A DNA stretch of 64,000 nt from Gemmata massiliana (GTDB lineage Bacteria > Planctomycetota > Planctomycetia > Gemmatales > Gemmataceae), in NCBI GenBank assembly GCA_000531095.1, contig HG799468.1, forward strand, positions 380,114 through 444,113, written 5' to 3'. Position numbers and translations under genes: made by a program. The notes under the pieces are model-generated. The model did not search any database. It worked only from the letters and a program-made list of their open reading frames with translations, and had not been told where the DNA came from. The stretch's first letter is position 1. Every line of letters starts with the position of its first letter. Shown here piece after piece: positions 9,287-18,542 of the stretch.

Positions 9287-12169
9287 TCACCACCGCAGCG
9301 GTTTCTGCCACGCCTCCTTGAGTGTCGCCAATTTAACCCAGAGGAGCCATTCGCCGTTGGCGCCGGCGACGCGCAATCGGGGGTCCGACACGGTGGTGCC
9401 CACCCGCGCAATCGTTACACCGGCTAGAGCCGCCTCGAACGCCGGAGCGTGTTCCGGCTTCACTTCCACGAGGAACCGGGTCGGCGATTCGCTGAACAGT
9501 TTCGCCTCGTCGGACAAGTTTCCGGGCAGCGCCGTGATGTCGGCCCCGATCCCGCCCGCGAACGCCATTTCCGCCGCCGCGACCGCGAACCCGCCCTCAC
9601 TCAAGTCGTGGCACGAACGAACCAACCCCTGAACAATAGCAGCGTGTACGCCCGCGAACACTTTCGGTGCGGTCGCGAGATCGACCTTCGGCACGTTCCC
9701 GCCCGTGCGCCCGGTCACGAGGTTGAAGTGCGAGCCGCCGAGTTCGTCCTTCGTGGTTCCCACGAGGTAGAGCGCGTTCCCGGTTTCTTTCAGGTCCATT
9801 GTGACGCACTTGCGAACGTCCGGCACGCGCCCGAGTGCGGTGACCAGTAGCGTGTGCGGGATGTCGAGCCGCTCGCCGCTCTTGCCGGTGTAAGTGTTGT
9901 TCAGGCTGTCTTTACCGCTAATGAACGGCGTGCCGAATGCGACCGCCACGTCGCGACACGCTTCCGCGGTGCGCACGAGCGCGCCGAGCACCTTCGGGTC
10001 GTGGATGTTCCCCCAACAGAAGTTGTCGAGGATCGCGACCCGCTTCGGATCCGCGGTCACCGCGACCACGTTGCGCACGGCCTCGTCGATGGCGGCCGCT
10101 GCCATCCAGTACGGGTCGAGGTCCGCGAACCGGTGGTTGATCCCGCACCCGACCGCGGCGCCGGTCCACGAACCGAGTACCGGCACGACAACCGAAGCGT
10201 CCGACGGCCCGTCGTTCATCACGCCCACGAGGGGCTTGATCGCGCTGCCCCCTTGCACCTCGTGGTCATATTGGCGGATCACCCATTCCTTCGAGCACAC
10301 CGAGTAGTGCCCCAAGATCGCGACGAGGGCGTCTTGTGGCGTTTGCGCCGCGCCGGTGCTCGGTTGCGCCGAAAGTGATTCCGCTGGCGCCCATTCTGCG
10401 TTCTTGACGACGGTGGGGCGCCCGTCGTGCAGGAAGTGCATGTCGAGATCGGCGACAACGTTCCCCTGGTACGACAACTTGAGGCGCCCGCTGTTCTCGA
10501 ACGTACCCAAAACGGCGGCCTCGACGTCTTCGCTCGCGCACAGAGCCTGGAGTTCCGGCCACTTCTCCTGTGGCACGGACAGCACCATCCGCTCTTGCGA
10601 TTCCGAGATCCAGATTTCGGTGTAGCTCAACCCTTCGTACTTGAGCGGCGCCTTGTCCAGATGCACCGTCGCGCCGAGATCCGCGCCCATCTCCCCGACG
10701 GCCGACGAGAACCCGCCCGCGCCGCAATCGGTAATCGCGGTGAACAGGTTGCGGTCGCGCGCCTGGATGATGACGTCCTGAACCTTCTTCTCGGTAATCG
10801 CGTTACCGATCTGCACCGCACCGCCGCTCACCGTTTCCGATTCGTGCGTGAGTTCTAGGCTGGAGAACGTCGCACCGTGAATCCCGTCGCGCCCGGTACG
10901 GCCCCCGACCGCGACGATCAGGTCACCGTCGTGAACCTTCTTGAACGCCTTGTCGCACGGGATCGTGCCGATGGTGCCACAGAACACGAGCGGGTTCGCG
11001 AGGTAGCGCTCGTCGAACAGGATTGCCCCGTTCACCGTGGGGATACCCATGCGGTTGCCGTAGTCACGCACCCCGGCCACAACTCCGCGCATCACGCGAC
11101 GCGGGTGCAGCACGCCTTGCGGCAACTGGTTCGGGTCGAAGTCCGGCGGCGCGAAGCAGAACACGTCGGTGTTGCACACCGGCTTCGCCCCGAGGCCGGT
11201 CCCAAGCAGGTCGCGGATCACCCCGCCCAATCCCGTGTTCGCGCCGCCGTAGGGCTCGATCGCGGACGGGTGGTTGTGCGTTTCGACCTTGATGCAAATG
11301 TGGAAGTTGTCGTCGAACTTCACGATGCCCGCGTTATCGGCGAACACGCTCACGCACCAGTCGTCCGCCCCGAGCTGCTGGCGGATGGTCTGCGTCGCAC
11401 CGAACACGGTCTCTTTAAGGAGATTCTTGTATGTGCGCGTTTCGCCGGTGGACTGGTCCCGGAAGGTAATGGTGCCCTTGAGCGTTTTGTGCGAGCAGTG
11501 CTCGGACCACGTCTGCGCGATCGATTCGAGTTCTGCGTCGGTCGGCTCGCGGTTCAGGTCGCGGAAGTGCGCCTGAACGACTTTCATCTCGTCCAACGAA
11601 AGGGCAAGTGTGTTGTCCTTGCTCAGTTTCACCAGCCCGGCGTCGTCCAGATCCCGGACCGGTACCGTGCGCAACTCGAATTTGTACGGCGCCCCGAACC
11701 CGAGGTGGTCCGCCTTCACCGGACCGGACACGATGTGCTCAATGGCGTCGTTCGCGAGCACCTTGCGAAACAGCACATCGCGGTCGAGTGACGGCAGTTC
11801 CGGCGGGCCGAAGTAGCGCCGGAACGTGCGCACCGCAGTTACGGGGATACCGAGCAACTGGACCGCTTCGAGTACCGTTTGCGCGACCGGTTCCATCACA
11901 CCGGGTTTGAGGAGCACCGTGTACGAGTGCGCGGTCCGCGTGCCGACCGAGGCGAACTCGCCGACCTCCACGAGCGGGTCGACGAGTACCTCTTGGGTCA
12001 GGCGCGCGCGGTGCTCGTCGGTCAAGTCGCCTTCGAGCAGGAACCCGCGGGCGGACGCGCTAACGAGATCGCCGCCGCGTTCCGCGTGCGTGAGCAGGTC
12101 GAACTCGTCACACACGCGCTCGCGCTCGCCGTCCTTACCGAGCGGGCGGATTTCAAGTTCCCAGAGCAT
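9287..12169 (-). CDS. purL: phosphoribosylformylglycinamidine synthase, PurS-PurL fusion
   Basis: 960 aa, ATP-dependent FGAM synthase of purine biosynthesis (cytosolic). The N-terminal ~170 residues look like PurS-type ferredoxin folds (MLWELEIRPLGKDGERERV, then a second SYTVLLKPGVMEPVAQTV unit). The PurL catalytic body follows, with SEHCSHKTLKG, KVETHNHPSAIEPYGGANTG, and DLSEGGFAVAAAEMAFAGG near the end. No glutaminase (PurQ) domain follows, so ammonia must come from a separate PurQ. Length exceeds a small PurL (about 740 aa) by the N-terminal domains. It overlaps the 3' end of the upstream prephenate dehydrogenase gene by 17 nt, suggesting one transcript for two biosynthetic enzymes. Confidence 0.93.
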   Translation of the reverse strand: MLWELEIRPLGKDGERERVCDEFDLLTHAERGGDLVSASARGFLLEGDLTDEHRARLTQEVLVDPLVEVGEFASVGTRTAHSYTVLLKPGVMEPVAQTVLEAVQLLGIPVTAVRTFRRYFGPPELPSLDRDVLFRKVLANDAIEHIVSGPVKADHLGFGAPYKFELRTVPVRDLDDAGLVKLSKDNTLALSLDEMKVVQAHFRDLNREPTDAELESIAQTWSEHCSHKTLKGTITFRDQSTGETRTYKNLLKETVFGATQTIRQQLGADDWCVSVFADNAGIVKFDDNFHICIKVETHNHPSAIEPYGGANTGLGGVIRDLLGTGLGAKPVCNTDVFCFAPPDFDPNQLPQGVLHPRRVMRGVVAGVRDYGNRMGIPTVNGAILFDERYLANPLVFCGTIGTIPCDKAFKKVHDGDLIVAVGGRTGRDGIHGATFSSLELTHESETVSGGAVQIGNAITEKKVQDVIIQARDRNLFTAITDCGAGGFSSAVGEMGADLGATVHLDKAPLKYEGLSYTEIWISESQERMVLSVPQEKWPELQALCASEDVEAAVLGTFENSGRLKLSYQGNVVADLDMHFLHDGRPTVVKNAEWAPAESLSAQPSTGAAQTPQDALVAILGHYSVCSKEWVIRQYDHEVQGGSAIKPLVGVMNDGPSDASVVVPVLGSWTGAAVGCGINHRFADLDPYWMAAAAIDEAVRNVVAVTADPKRVAILDNFCWGNIHDPKVLGALVRTAEACRDVAVAFGTPFISGKDSLNNTYTGKSGERLDIPHTLLVTALGRVPDVRKCVTMDLKETGNALYLVGTTKDELGGSHFNLVTGRTGGNVPKVDLATAPKVFAGVHAAIVQGLVRSCHDLSEGGFAVAAAEMAFAGGIGADITALPGNLSDEAKLFSESPTRFLVEVKPEHAPAFEAALAGVTIARVGTTVSDPRLRVAGANGEWLLWVKLATLKEAWQKPLRW

Positions 12170-12998
12170 CGCGTACCTTTTTCCCTTCGGTTAACCACTG
12201 CACGAGTCCGGCGTGGTCGCCGGCTTCGAGCAACTTGCGGAATTCGGCTAATCGGTCCGTGAACGAGGCGAGCGCGGAGAGAGTCGCGTCGCGGTTGGCC
12301 TCGAAGATTGCGGCCCACAACTGTGGGTCGCCCGCGGCCACGCGGGTCACGTCGCGGAACCCGCCCGCGGAGAGCCGGAGCCACTCGGTCGGCGTCACAC
12401 CCGCGACCGCCGACGCGACCGCGTGCGGCAGGTGGCTCGTCACGGCAACGGTGCGGTCGTGCTCCTCGGCGTTCATCAGCACGACGCGGGAACCGAGCGC
12501 CTCCCAGAACCGCCCGACTGCGACCGTTCGCTCCCAATCTGCGCCAAACTTGCTGATAATGACGACCGTGACGCGGTTCTGGAACATGTCCGCGCGCCCG
12601 TACTCGGCGCCGGCCTTTTCGGACCCCGCGAGCGGGTGCGCGGCGATATACTCCACGTTCGCCGGCAGCTTCCCCTGCAGCGCGGACACGATGCCGGCCT
12701 TCGTGCTCCCACCATCCGTGAAGCGCGTACCGGGCCGAACGTGCGGCGCGGCGGCCAAAATGACCTCGGCGATTCGGTCGACTGGGGTACACACGACCAC
12801 GAGGGACGAGTTCGCCACGCCCTCGGCGAGACTGGTCGTTCCCGCATCAATCGCACCGAGCGCAACCGCCTTCGCGATGGTCGCTTCGTCGCGGTCCACG
12901 CCCACGACGCGCCCGGCCACCCCGCGCGCCCGCGCCGCGAGACCGACCGAACCGCCGATCAGCCCGACACCGACAATTGTGATCTGATCGAACAGCAT
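12153..12998 (-). CDS. tyrA: prephenate dehydrogenase (TyrA family)
   Basis: 281 aa; NAD(P)-dependent oxidative decarboxylation of prephenate or arogenate in tyrosine synthesis. The Rossmann motif GVGLIGGSVGLAARARG stands at the N-terminus. Downstream are the family's PVDRI segment, TDGGSTKAGI, the AAHPLAGSEKAGAEYGRADMF active-site region with its conserved His, and SHLPHAVASA. I chose the ATG at 12998, giving the usual MLFDQITIVG start; an upstream ATG at 13025 would add nine unlikely residues. The 3' end overlaps purL by 17 nt. No fused chorismate mutase or ACT domain is seen. Confidence 0.9.
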   Translation of the reverse strand: MLFDQITIVGVGLIGGSVGLAARARGVAGRVVGVDRDEATIAKAVALGAIDAGTTSLAEGVANSSLVVVCTPVDRIAEVILAAAPHVRPGTRFTDGGSTKAGIVSALQGKLPANVEYIAAHPLAGSEKAGAEYGRADMFQNRVTVVIISKFGADWERTVAVGRFWEALGSRVVLMNAEEHDRTVAVTSHLPHAVASAVAGVTPTEWLRLSAGGFRDVTRVAAGDPQLWAAIFEANRDATLSALASFTDRLAEFRKLLEAGDHAGLVQWLTEGKKVRDALGT

Positions 12999-13069
12999 GC
13001 TGAGATTATAAGAACGCGGCCACAAGAAACCGCTTGCCGTGACCGCCGGTTATCAGAGATAACGGAGTC

Positions 13070-14458
13070 ATGCCCCGCGCCCCCGCAGTCACCGGCACCT
13101 CCGTTACGCTGTCGCGCCGCGACTGGCTGCGGATCGGCGTTCCCGCGACCCTGGGGCTGTCTGCGTCCCGAGTCCACGCGAAACCCGCGTTGGGCGCTGC
13201 GGGTTTCGGCCGCGCGAAGTCCGTTGTGGTCGTCTTCACGAGCGGCGGACAGAGTCAGCTCGACACTTGGGATCCGAAGCCGGACGCCCCCGCCGAAATT
13301 CGCGGCGCGTTCCGCTCGATTCAAACGCGGAACCCGGGACTGCGGGTCTGCGAACACTTACCACGCATGGCGGCACTCGCGGACCGCTTCGCTGTGCTGC
13401 GGTCCATGACGCACAACGACCTCGATCACGGCTCCGCGTGCTACCTCGCGCTCACGGGGCAATTTCACCCACAAAGATCATCCAACCCGCCCCCGCGCCC
13501 CACTGACTTTCCGGCCCTCGGCGCGGTGTTGAAGCGAATTAGGCCCGCGAAGCATTTTCCGCACACCGCCGTTCACGTCAACGGCCCACTACTCGCGCCG
13601 ATCGAGGTCAGTCCGGGGCAGTACGGCGGATTCCTCGGACGCGGGTACGAACCCGCGGAACTCGGCAACGTCACCGATACCGACCGGTTGGTCGCGTCAT
13701 TGAGCCTGCCCCTTGATGTACCCATCGAGCGCCTCCATTCGCGCCGCGATCTGCTCGCGAAACTCGATCCCGGCACGAAATCCAATCCGCTCGCGTTGAA
13801 AGCGTTCGAGCTGGTGAACGCCCCGCGCGTGCGAGCGGCACTCGATCTCGACCGCGAACCCGAAAAACTCCGCGACCGGTACGGCCGGCACCGATCCGGG
13901 CAGGCGTGTTTGATGGCGCGCCGACTGGTCGAGGCCGGGGTGCCGTGGACAACGGTGTTCTTCAACCACGGCATCCGCGGACAGGACGACCACCCGGACG
14001 ACACTGACGAGTACGGCTGGGACACGCACAACGACATTTTTGACTCACTGAAAGCGCACTTGCTCCCGCGCTTCGATCACTCGGTGTCCGCGTTCCTCGA
14101 AGACCTGGACAACCGCGGGTTGTTAGACAGCACGCTCGTCGTGATAATGGGCGAATTCGGCCGGGCGCCGCTCGTCGCTGTGGAAAAATCCTTCGCCGGG
14201 CGCGGGTCGCCGGGGCGCAAGCACTGGGGCGCGTGTTACTCGGTGCTGCTCGCGGGTGCGGGAATCGTGCCCGGCGCCCTGTACGGCAAGTCCGATCGCA
14301 TCGCTGCGTACCCTCAATCGGAACCGACCGCGCCGGGCGATCTCGCGGCGACAATGTTTCACGCGCTCGGCATCGAACCGGAAGCACACTACACAGACGC
14401 CACCGACCGCCCGTACCGCGCGGTGACGGGACACCCGGTCACGAAACTGTTCCACTGA
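13070..14458 (+). CDS. DUF1501 (sulfatase-like) protein with Tat-type signal
   Basis: 462 aa. The N-terminus has a twin-arginine segment (LSRRDWLRIGVPATLGLSA) directing Tat export, as is usual for DUF1501 proteins. The body shows the alkaline-phosphatase-like fold seen in this family: VVVFTSGGQSQLDTWDPKPD, MTHNDLDHGSACYLALTG, GWDTHNDIFDSL, VIMGEFGRAP, and the RKHWGACYSVLLAGAG region. The role is undefined; in planctomycetes these are often partnered with PSD1 cytochromes or DUF1080 proteins. A DUF1080 gene follows here after 17 nt, so the pair is probably co-expressed. Confidence 0.88.
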   Translation: MPRAPAVTGTSVTLSRRDWLRIGVPATLGLSASRVHAKPALGAAGFGRAKSVVVVFTSGGQSQLDTWDPKPDAPAEIRGAFRSIQTRNPGLRVCEHLPRMAALADRFAVLRSMTHNDLDHGSACYLALTGQFHPQRSSNPPPRPTDFPALGAVLKRIRPAKHFPHTAVHVNGPLLAPIEVSPGQYGGFLGRGYEPAELGNVTDTDRLVASLSLPLDVPIERLHSRRDLLAKLDPGTKSNPLALKAFELVNAPRVRAALDLDREPEKLRDRYGRHRSGQACLMARRLVEAGVPWTTVFFNHGIRGQDDHPDDTDEYGWDTHNDIFDSLKAHLLPRFDHSVSAFLEDLDNRGLLDSTLVVIMGEFGRAPLVAVEKSFAGRGSPGRKHWGACYSVLLAGAGIVPGALYGKSDRIAAYPQSEPTAPGDLAATMFHALGIEPEAHYTDATDRPYRAVTGHPVTKLFH

Positions 14459-14475
14459 CCTCGCTTAGAACTACC

Positions 14476-15141
14476 ATGCGTACCCTGCTCTGCTTTGCCG
14501 CGTTCGCGCTCCCCTCCTACGTGTCCGCGGCCGACGCCGACGGCTTCACGCCCCTCTTCGACGGCAAAACGCTCGACGGCTGGACGTTCATCGTGAAGCC
14601 GGACAAGGAGGGCAAGAAAGCCGACCCGAAAACCACCTGGAGCGTGGCCGACGGCACCATCCGCTGCACGGGCAAACCCAACGGCTACATGGTGACCAAG
14701 AACGAATTTTCGGATTACGTTCTGCGCGTGAAGTGGCGTTTCCCCGCGGACGGTAAGGGTGGCAACACGGGTGTGCTGCTCCACGTTCAGGACGAGAAAT
14801 ACTGGCCGACGTCGATCGAGGCGCAACTCCTCACCGGCCGGGCCGGGGATATTTTCATCACTAACCCGCCGGACGCGAAGCTCGACGTGGACAAGAGCCG
14901 CCAGAACCCGAAGATCGAGCGCCAGTTCTTCCGGCTGGAAACCAAGGAACCGGTCGAAAAGAAGTTGGGCGAATGGAACGAATACGAAATCACCTGCAAG
15001 GGCGGCGACATCACACTGGTCATCAACAGCGTGAAGGTGAACGAGGGCAAGAACGGCAATCTGACAAAGGGCCGCATCGCGCTGCAATCCGAGGGCGCGG
15101 AAGTTCACTTCAAGGACGTGCTGGTGAAGAAGCTGAAGTAA
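14476..15141 (+). CDS. secreted DUF1080 (3-keto-disaccharide hydrolase-like) protein
   Basis: 221 aa. Signal peptide of about 18 residues (MRTLLCFAAFALPSYVSA). The family hallmark GFTPLFDGKTLDGWTF follows immediately, then GNTGVLLHV and the C-terminal GRIALQSEGAEVHFKDV motif, all typical of the DUF1080 concanavalin-like fold. Some relatives cleave 3-keto-glycosides and others only bind glycans. The frame stays open upstream to 14233 inside the DUF1501 gene, but the signal peptide fixes the start at 14476. It is likely transcribed with DUF1501. Confidence 0.88.
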   Translation: MRTLLCFAAFALPSYVSAADADGFTPLFDGKTLDGWTFIVKPDKEGKKADPKTTWSVADGTIRCTGKPNGYMVTKNEFSDYVLRVKWRFPADGKGGNTGVLLHVQDEKYWPTSIEAQLLTGRAGDIFITNPPDAKLDVDKSRQNPKIERQFFRLETKEPVEKKLGEWNEYEITCKGGDITLVINSVKVNEGKNGNLTKGRIALQSEGAEVHFKDVLVKKLK

Positions 15142-15178
15142 CTACCAGCAGCGTACCCTCCACAGGAAACATGCTGGC

Positions 15179-15256
15179 GAACCCCACCCGCAAGGGTGGC
15201 GGGTGCGAGCGGTGCCAGAGTTCGCGTACTACCCACCGCCCTTGCGAGCGGGGTTC
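15179..15256. repeat. imperfect inverted repeat between convergent genes
   Basis: Left arm 15179-15205 and right arm 15232-15256 are reverse complements at roughly 21 of 27 positions (core GAACCCC..CGCAAGGG). It lies between two convergent genes, and so could act as a bidirectional terminator or be a copy of a dispersed palindromic element. Confidence 0.65.
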
Positions 15257-15265
15257 ACTTTTCGA

Positions 15266-16345
15266 CTACACCAGCGCGATCGTGTGGTTGCTCAGTTGCT
15301 CGCTGCCGGTTTCGGTCACCAGGTAGTTGTGTTCAATGCGCAGCCCACCCACGCCGTCCACGTAAAGACCCGGTTCCAGAGTCACCACATCACCCGCGAC
15401 CAGTGTTTCGGACGAGTGGCGCACGATGTACGGCGGTTCGGGGTGCGAGATCCCCAACCCATGCCCGCCGTGCGTGGTGAAGTAATCGGCCATTCCTGCG
15501 CCCGCGAACACGTTCCGCATCGCGTCGTAGACCTCCTGGCACGGCACCCCGGCCTTCAGGTGTTTCGCGCCCGCGGCGATCGCGGACAGGCTCAGGTCCA
15601 TTAACTTCTGCTGGTCGGCGGTCGGTTTTCCGCCCACGCAGATCGTGTTCGTGAAGTCGCTGCGGTAGCCCTGCACGATCACCGAGTAGTCGAGGATGAA
15701 CAGTTCGCCCACTTCGAGCTTGTGCGGTGTCGGCGGCCCCCCGCGCTTCTTCCCCCCGACCGATATCGTGAAATCCCCGTACACAACGGCCCAGTGCCCG
15801 AGTGTGGCGAATACCGCGTTCGCCACGCCCGAGTAGACTTCGAGTTCCGTCATCCCGGGGCGAATGTTCGCCCGACCCCAGGCGTGCCCCGCGTCGCACG
15901 CCTTCATGCACGTTTTCAGCAGCGCGACTTCGTCCGGGTCTTTCCGCCGGCGCAACTCGGTGACGATACCGATGATCGTGGCCCCAAGCGGGTCCGCGAT
16001 GGAGTCGTGAATACGCCCGCCGTTAGCATCGAGCGCGGGTTTGAGAACCAACCGGCGCGGGGCGAGTTCCGGTTCTTGCCCGCTATACCACGCCAGCGGC
16101 TTGCGCTCGTCGACCTGCGCGAACTCGACACCCTTTGGGAACTTACTATCGTGGTACAGCGTGGCGTGACCGTCTTCGCGAACCACAAGCAGCGCGCCGA
16201 AATCCGCGCTGGAACTGATCCCATCGACGTAAAAGTTGGCGAAGTACCGCAGGTGGAGCGGGTCCGCGAGTACGACCGGGTGCGACGGCTTCAGGCGCTC
16301 CAAAAAGCGCTGACGACGTGCCTTGCAGCCTTCGGCGGTGAGCAT
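15266..16345 (-). CDS. M24 family Xaa-Pro aminopeptidase-like metallopeptidase
   Basis: 359 aa with the creatinase/prolidase pita-bread fold. All five metal ligands can be picked out: the Asp pair in LDYSVIVQGYRSDFTNT, His in HGGHGLGISHPEPP, Glu in TLEPGLY and Glu in LRIEHNYLV. The N-terminal creatinase-like domain precedes them (residues 1-130). The expected activity is removal of an N-terminal residue before proline, or dipeptide cleavage, in the cytosol (no signal peptide). It is a single gene on the minus strand. Length fits a bacterial PepQ/YpdF-type enzyme; the exact substrate cannot be told. Confidence 0.87.
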   Translation of the reverse strand: MLTAEGCKARRQRFLERLKPSHPVVLADPLHLRYFANFYVDGISSSADFGALLVVREDGHATLYHDSKFPKGVEFAQVDERKPLAWYSGQEPELAPRRLVLKPALDANGGRIHDSIADPLGATIIGIVTELRRRKDPDEVALLKTCMKACDAGHAWGRANIRPGMTELEVYSGVANAVFATLGHWAVVYGDFTISVGGKKRGGPPTPHKLEVGELFILDYSVIVQGYRSDFTNTICVGGKPTADQQKLMDLSLSAIAAGAKHLKAGVPCQEVYDAMRNVFAGAGMADYFTTHGGHGLGISHPEPPYIVRHSSETLVAGDVVTLEPGLYVDGVGGLRIEHNYLVTETGSEQLSNHTIALV

Positions 16346-16438
16346 CGCGGACCTCCCGAATTAATGAGCGAAATACCGGAACCGATCGATGATATGGCCG
16401 GTCCCGAATCGCACAAACTGATTTGCCCGATTTCCGCC

Positions 16439-16900
16439 CTAAAGCAGCCACGGCGGAACACTTGCTGCGGCAGCCCGTACCTCGTCATCGGTAACCGAGG
16501 CCCAGACCACCTCACGAACGATCACCACAGCATAGGGCTCACCGACACCGCTCCACCCGCCGGCCGCCTCGCGAAGTCGACTGGCCAACCAGCCGTGTTC
16601 GGCAAACTGACCGCCGCACCGTTCCGCCCACGCGACGGCCTCGGCAGACGACAGGCAGGTGGCCTGAGTCCGATGACCTTCAACTTTATTCGGTCCGGGG
16701 ACCAAATCACCCATCAGCCCACGGTCCACCCACTCCGTGAAGTACACCACGGGTAGTGATAGGGCGTGCTCGCGGATCGAAGCACAAAGTTGATCTACTG
16801 CTACGGGGTCAGCAACCGAGCGCCATTCATCGAAGCGGGTCGCGACGGCGATCGCAGATTGCCCGGCGAGTGTTGCCACCGTCAATCTCTGCGTCGCCAT
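16439..16900 (-). CDS. hypothetical protein, 153 aa
   Basis: Soluble protein without signal peptide or membrane segment. Its sequence is ordinary (TVATLAGQSAIAVATRFDEW, YFTEWVDRGLMGDLVPGPNK, VREVVWASVTDDEVRAAAAS). I do not recognise a family. The ATG at 16900 is favoured because GAGAGG lies about 6 nt upstream; another in-frame ATG at 16918 has none. It sits between an M24 peptidase and a scramblase-like gene, both on the same strand, with gaps of 60-95 nt. Confidence 0.6.
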   Translation of the reverse strand: MATQRLTVATLAGQSAIAVATRFDEWRSVADPVAVDQLCASIREHALSLPVVYFTEWVDRGLMGDLVPGPNKVEGHRTQATCLSSAEAVAWAERCGGQFAEHGWLASRLREAAGGWSGVGEPYAVVIVREVVWASVTDDEVRAAAASVPPWLL

Positions 16901-16963
16901 CCCGCGACCTCTCATCACCAGACAACTTAATGGTGCCCGAATTCGTGGGCAAAACTACCCGTA

Positions 16964-17575
16964 TTACTCGTTGTCGCTTTCACCGCCGCTGCTGCCACCG
17001 CCCTTGGTGCTCATCAGCGAGTCGATCGCGACGGCCGCGCCGAGGATCAGCATCTTCACCGTCGGCTGGTCCGCGAGTTGCGGGGCGATCTGAACCGCGT
17101 AAGTGTCAGCAGAAGTGAACATTTCCTTCATCGCCCCGGCCCACTTCTTCGACACCTTCCCCATTTCCGTCTTCCCGTCCGGCTGGAAGAACGTGTATTC
17201 CGACTTCAACAGCTTCCCGCGGATCTCCGCAACGTGTTTGCCGGCCCCGTCGTACACGTGGAACCCACCGGCCAGACTGAATTTCTTCGCCTTGTACAGC
17301 CCGATCACCGCCCCCTGCGAGTCCAGCACTTCGACCTTCTTGAGGAGCAGGCCCCGGCGGCGCACGGTGAACACGAGCGAATCGTCCGGCTTCTCGCGGA
17401 ACTCGATCTGCGTGGCCGGCGGTCCCATCAACGTGCCCAGGAGCTTCGCGAGGGGCGTCGTGGACTGTTCCGCGGTGCCGACCACCGTGCCGTTCTCGTC
17501 AAGAATCTCGAACGAGGCGCGGGAGGAGAACAGCTTCGTTTTTTGCTTGACGACCAGCGTGTTCCGTTCCAGCAC
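16964..17575 (-). CDS. LURP-one/phospholipid-scramblase-related protein
   Basis: 203 aa from a GTG start. The beta-rich Tubby/LURP-one-related fold is suggested by alternating strands such as ASFEILDENGTVVGTAEQ, VEVLDSQGAVIGLYKAKKFSL, GFHVYDGAGKHVAEIRGKLL and YTFFQPDGKTEMGKVSKKW, which is the 'D..G..v' repeat of the family. A C-terminal hydrophobic helix precedes a Gly/Ser-rich acidic tail. GTG at 17575 has a perfect AAGGAG 7 nt upstream; an ATG at 17650 would add 25 residues of less typical sequence. Function in bacteria is not established; membrane association is possible through the C-terminal helix. Confidence 0.7.
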   Translation of the reverse strand: MLERNTLVVKQKTKLFSSRASFEILDENGTVVGTAEQSTTPLAKLLGTLMGPPATQIEFREKPDDSLVFTVRRRGLLLKKVEVLDSQGAVIGLYKAKKFSLAGGFHVYDGAGKHVAEIRGKLLKSEYTFFQPDGKTEMGKVSKKWAGAMKEMFTSADTYAVQIAPQLADQPTVKMLILGAAVAIDSLMSTKGGGSSGGESDNE

Positions 17576-17677
17576 GGGCCGCTCCTTGAGCGTTGGGGGT
17601 GTTAACACGAGGGCCGGACCTCGGTTGAGGTTATAAACCAGCGCTCTCAAGGCTACCAGCGTTCACGGGATCATTAC

Positions 17678-18405
17678 GTGTCTTCACAGTTGCTCGACAA
17701 GCGGGAAGTTCGCATCCGGCGCATGTTCGGTCAGATCGCGCCGTGGTACGACTTCCTGAACCACTTACTCTCGCTGAACATCGACAAGCGGTGGCGCGAC
17801 CGTACCGCCCGGCTCGTACCGCCCGGCCCCGCGAGCCTCGGCCCGATCCTGGATCTCTGCACCGGCACGGGCGACCTCGCGCTCACATACGACCGCGACG
17901 CGCGAGGGGCGGTGCCCGTCGTCGGGGCCGATTTCGCCCACGAGATGCTGGTTCTCGCGGCGAAGAAGGCCGACGCCGCGGGCGCGGGGGGCGCGTGAAG
18001 TTCGTGGAAGCCGACGCACAGGCGCTGCCGTTCGCCGACGACACGTTTCAGCTCGTCACGAATGCGTTCGGCCTGCGCAACGTGACCGATACCGATCGTG
18101 GGCTGGCCGAAATGGTCCGCGTCACGCGCCCGGGCGGGCGCGTCGCGGTACTGGAGTTCTCGAAGCCGCGCAGCCCGGTCCTGGGCCGGCTCTACGGCTG
18201 GTACTTCCGCTACGTGCTCCCGCTCGTCGGCCAACTCGTTTCGCGCAGCGACGAGAGCGCGTACCGCTACCTCCCCGCGAGCGTGCTGAAATTCCCGGAC
18301 TACGAAGCCCTTGCGGACAAAATGCGCGCGGCCGGATTGGGCGAGGTGAAGTACGTGCCGTTCACCTTCGGGGTCGCGACTCTGTATGTTGGTGAGAAGC
18401 CGTGA
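17678..18405 (+). CDS. ubiE: UbiE/MenG methyltransferase, broken by a one-base frameshift
   Basis: SAM-dependent C-methyltransferase of menaquinone/ubiquinone biosynthesis. The N-terminal part (GTG at 17678, [32 protein letters not shown]) reads in one frame and stops at 17996-17998. The rest ([60 protein letters not shown]) continues in the -1 frame to 18405. The break falls in a run of six G at about 17986-17991; a seventh G would restore a normal 242-aa protein. A homopolymer sequencing error is the simplest explanation, with true mutation or -1 frameshifting on G-GGG-GGC as alternatives. hemE follows, with a large palindrome between them. Confidence 0.88.
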
Positions 18406-18409
18406 GTGT

Positions 18410-18534
18410 GAAGAACCTACCCCCCCGGCCCCTTCCCTAAGAAGGAAGGGGGAGTAAACAATCTCCTGTCTTACTCCCCACATCTCCTTCTTAGCGCGAC
18501 TTCTTAGGGAAGGGCCGGGGGGGGTAGGTTCTTC
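18410..18534. repeat. long inverted repeat between ubiE and hemE
   Basis: Arms 18410-18443 and 18501-18534 are nearly perfect reverse complements (34 nt, begin GAAGAACCTACCCCCC, end CCCTAAGAA). A second nested pair, GGAGTAA / TTACTCC, lies inside. The right arm ends 8 nt before the hemE ATG, so in RNA it would fold across the ribosome-binding region. It resembles a dispersed MITE/REP-type element. Confidence 0.8.
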
Positions 18535-18542
18535 GAGAAGCC

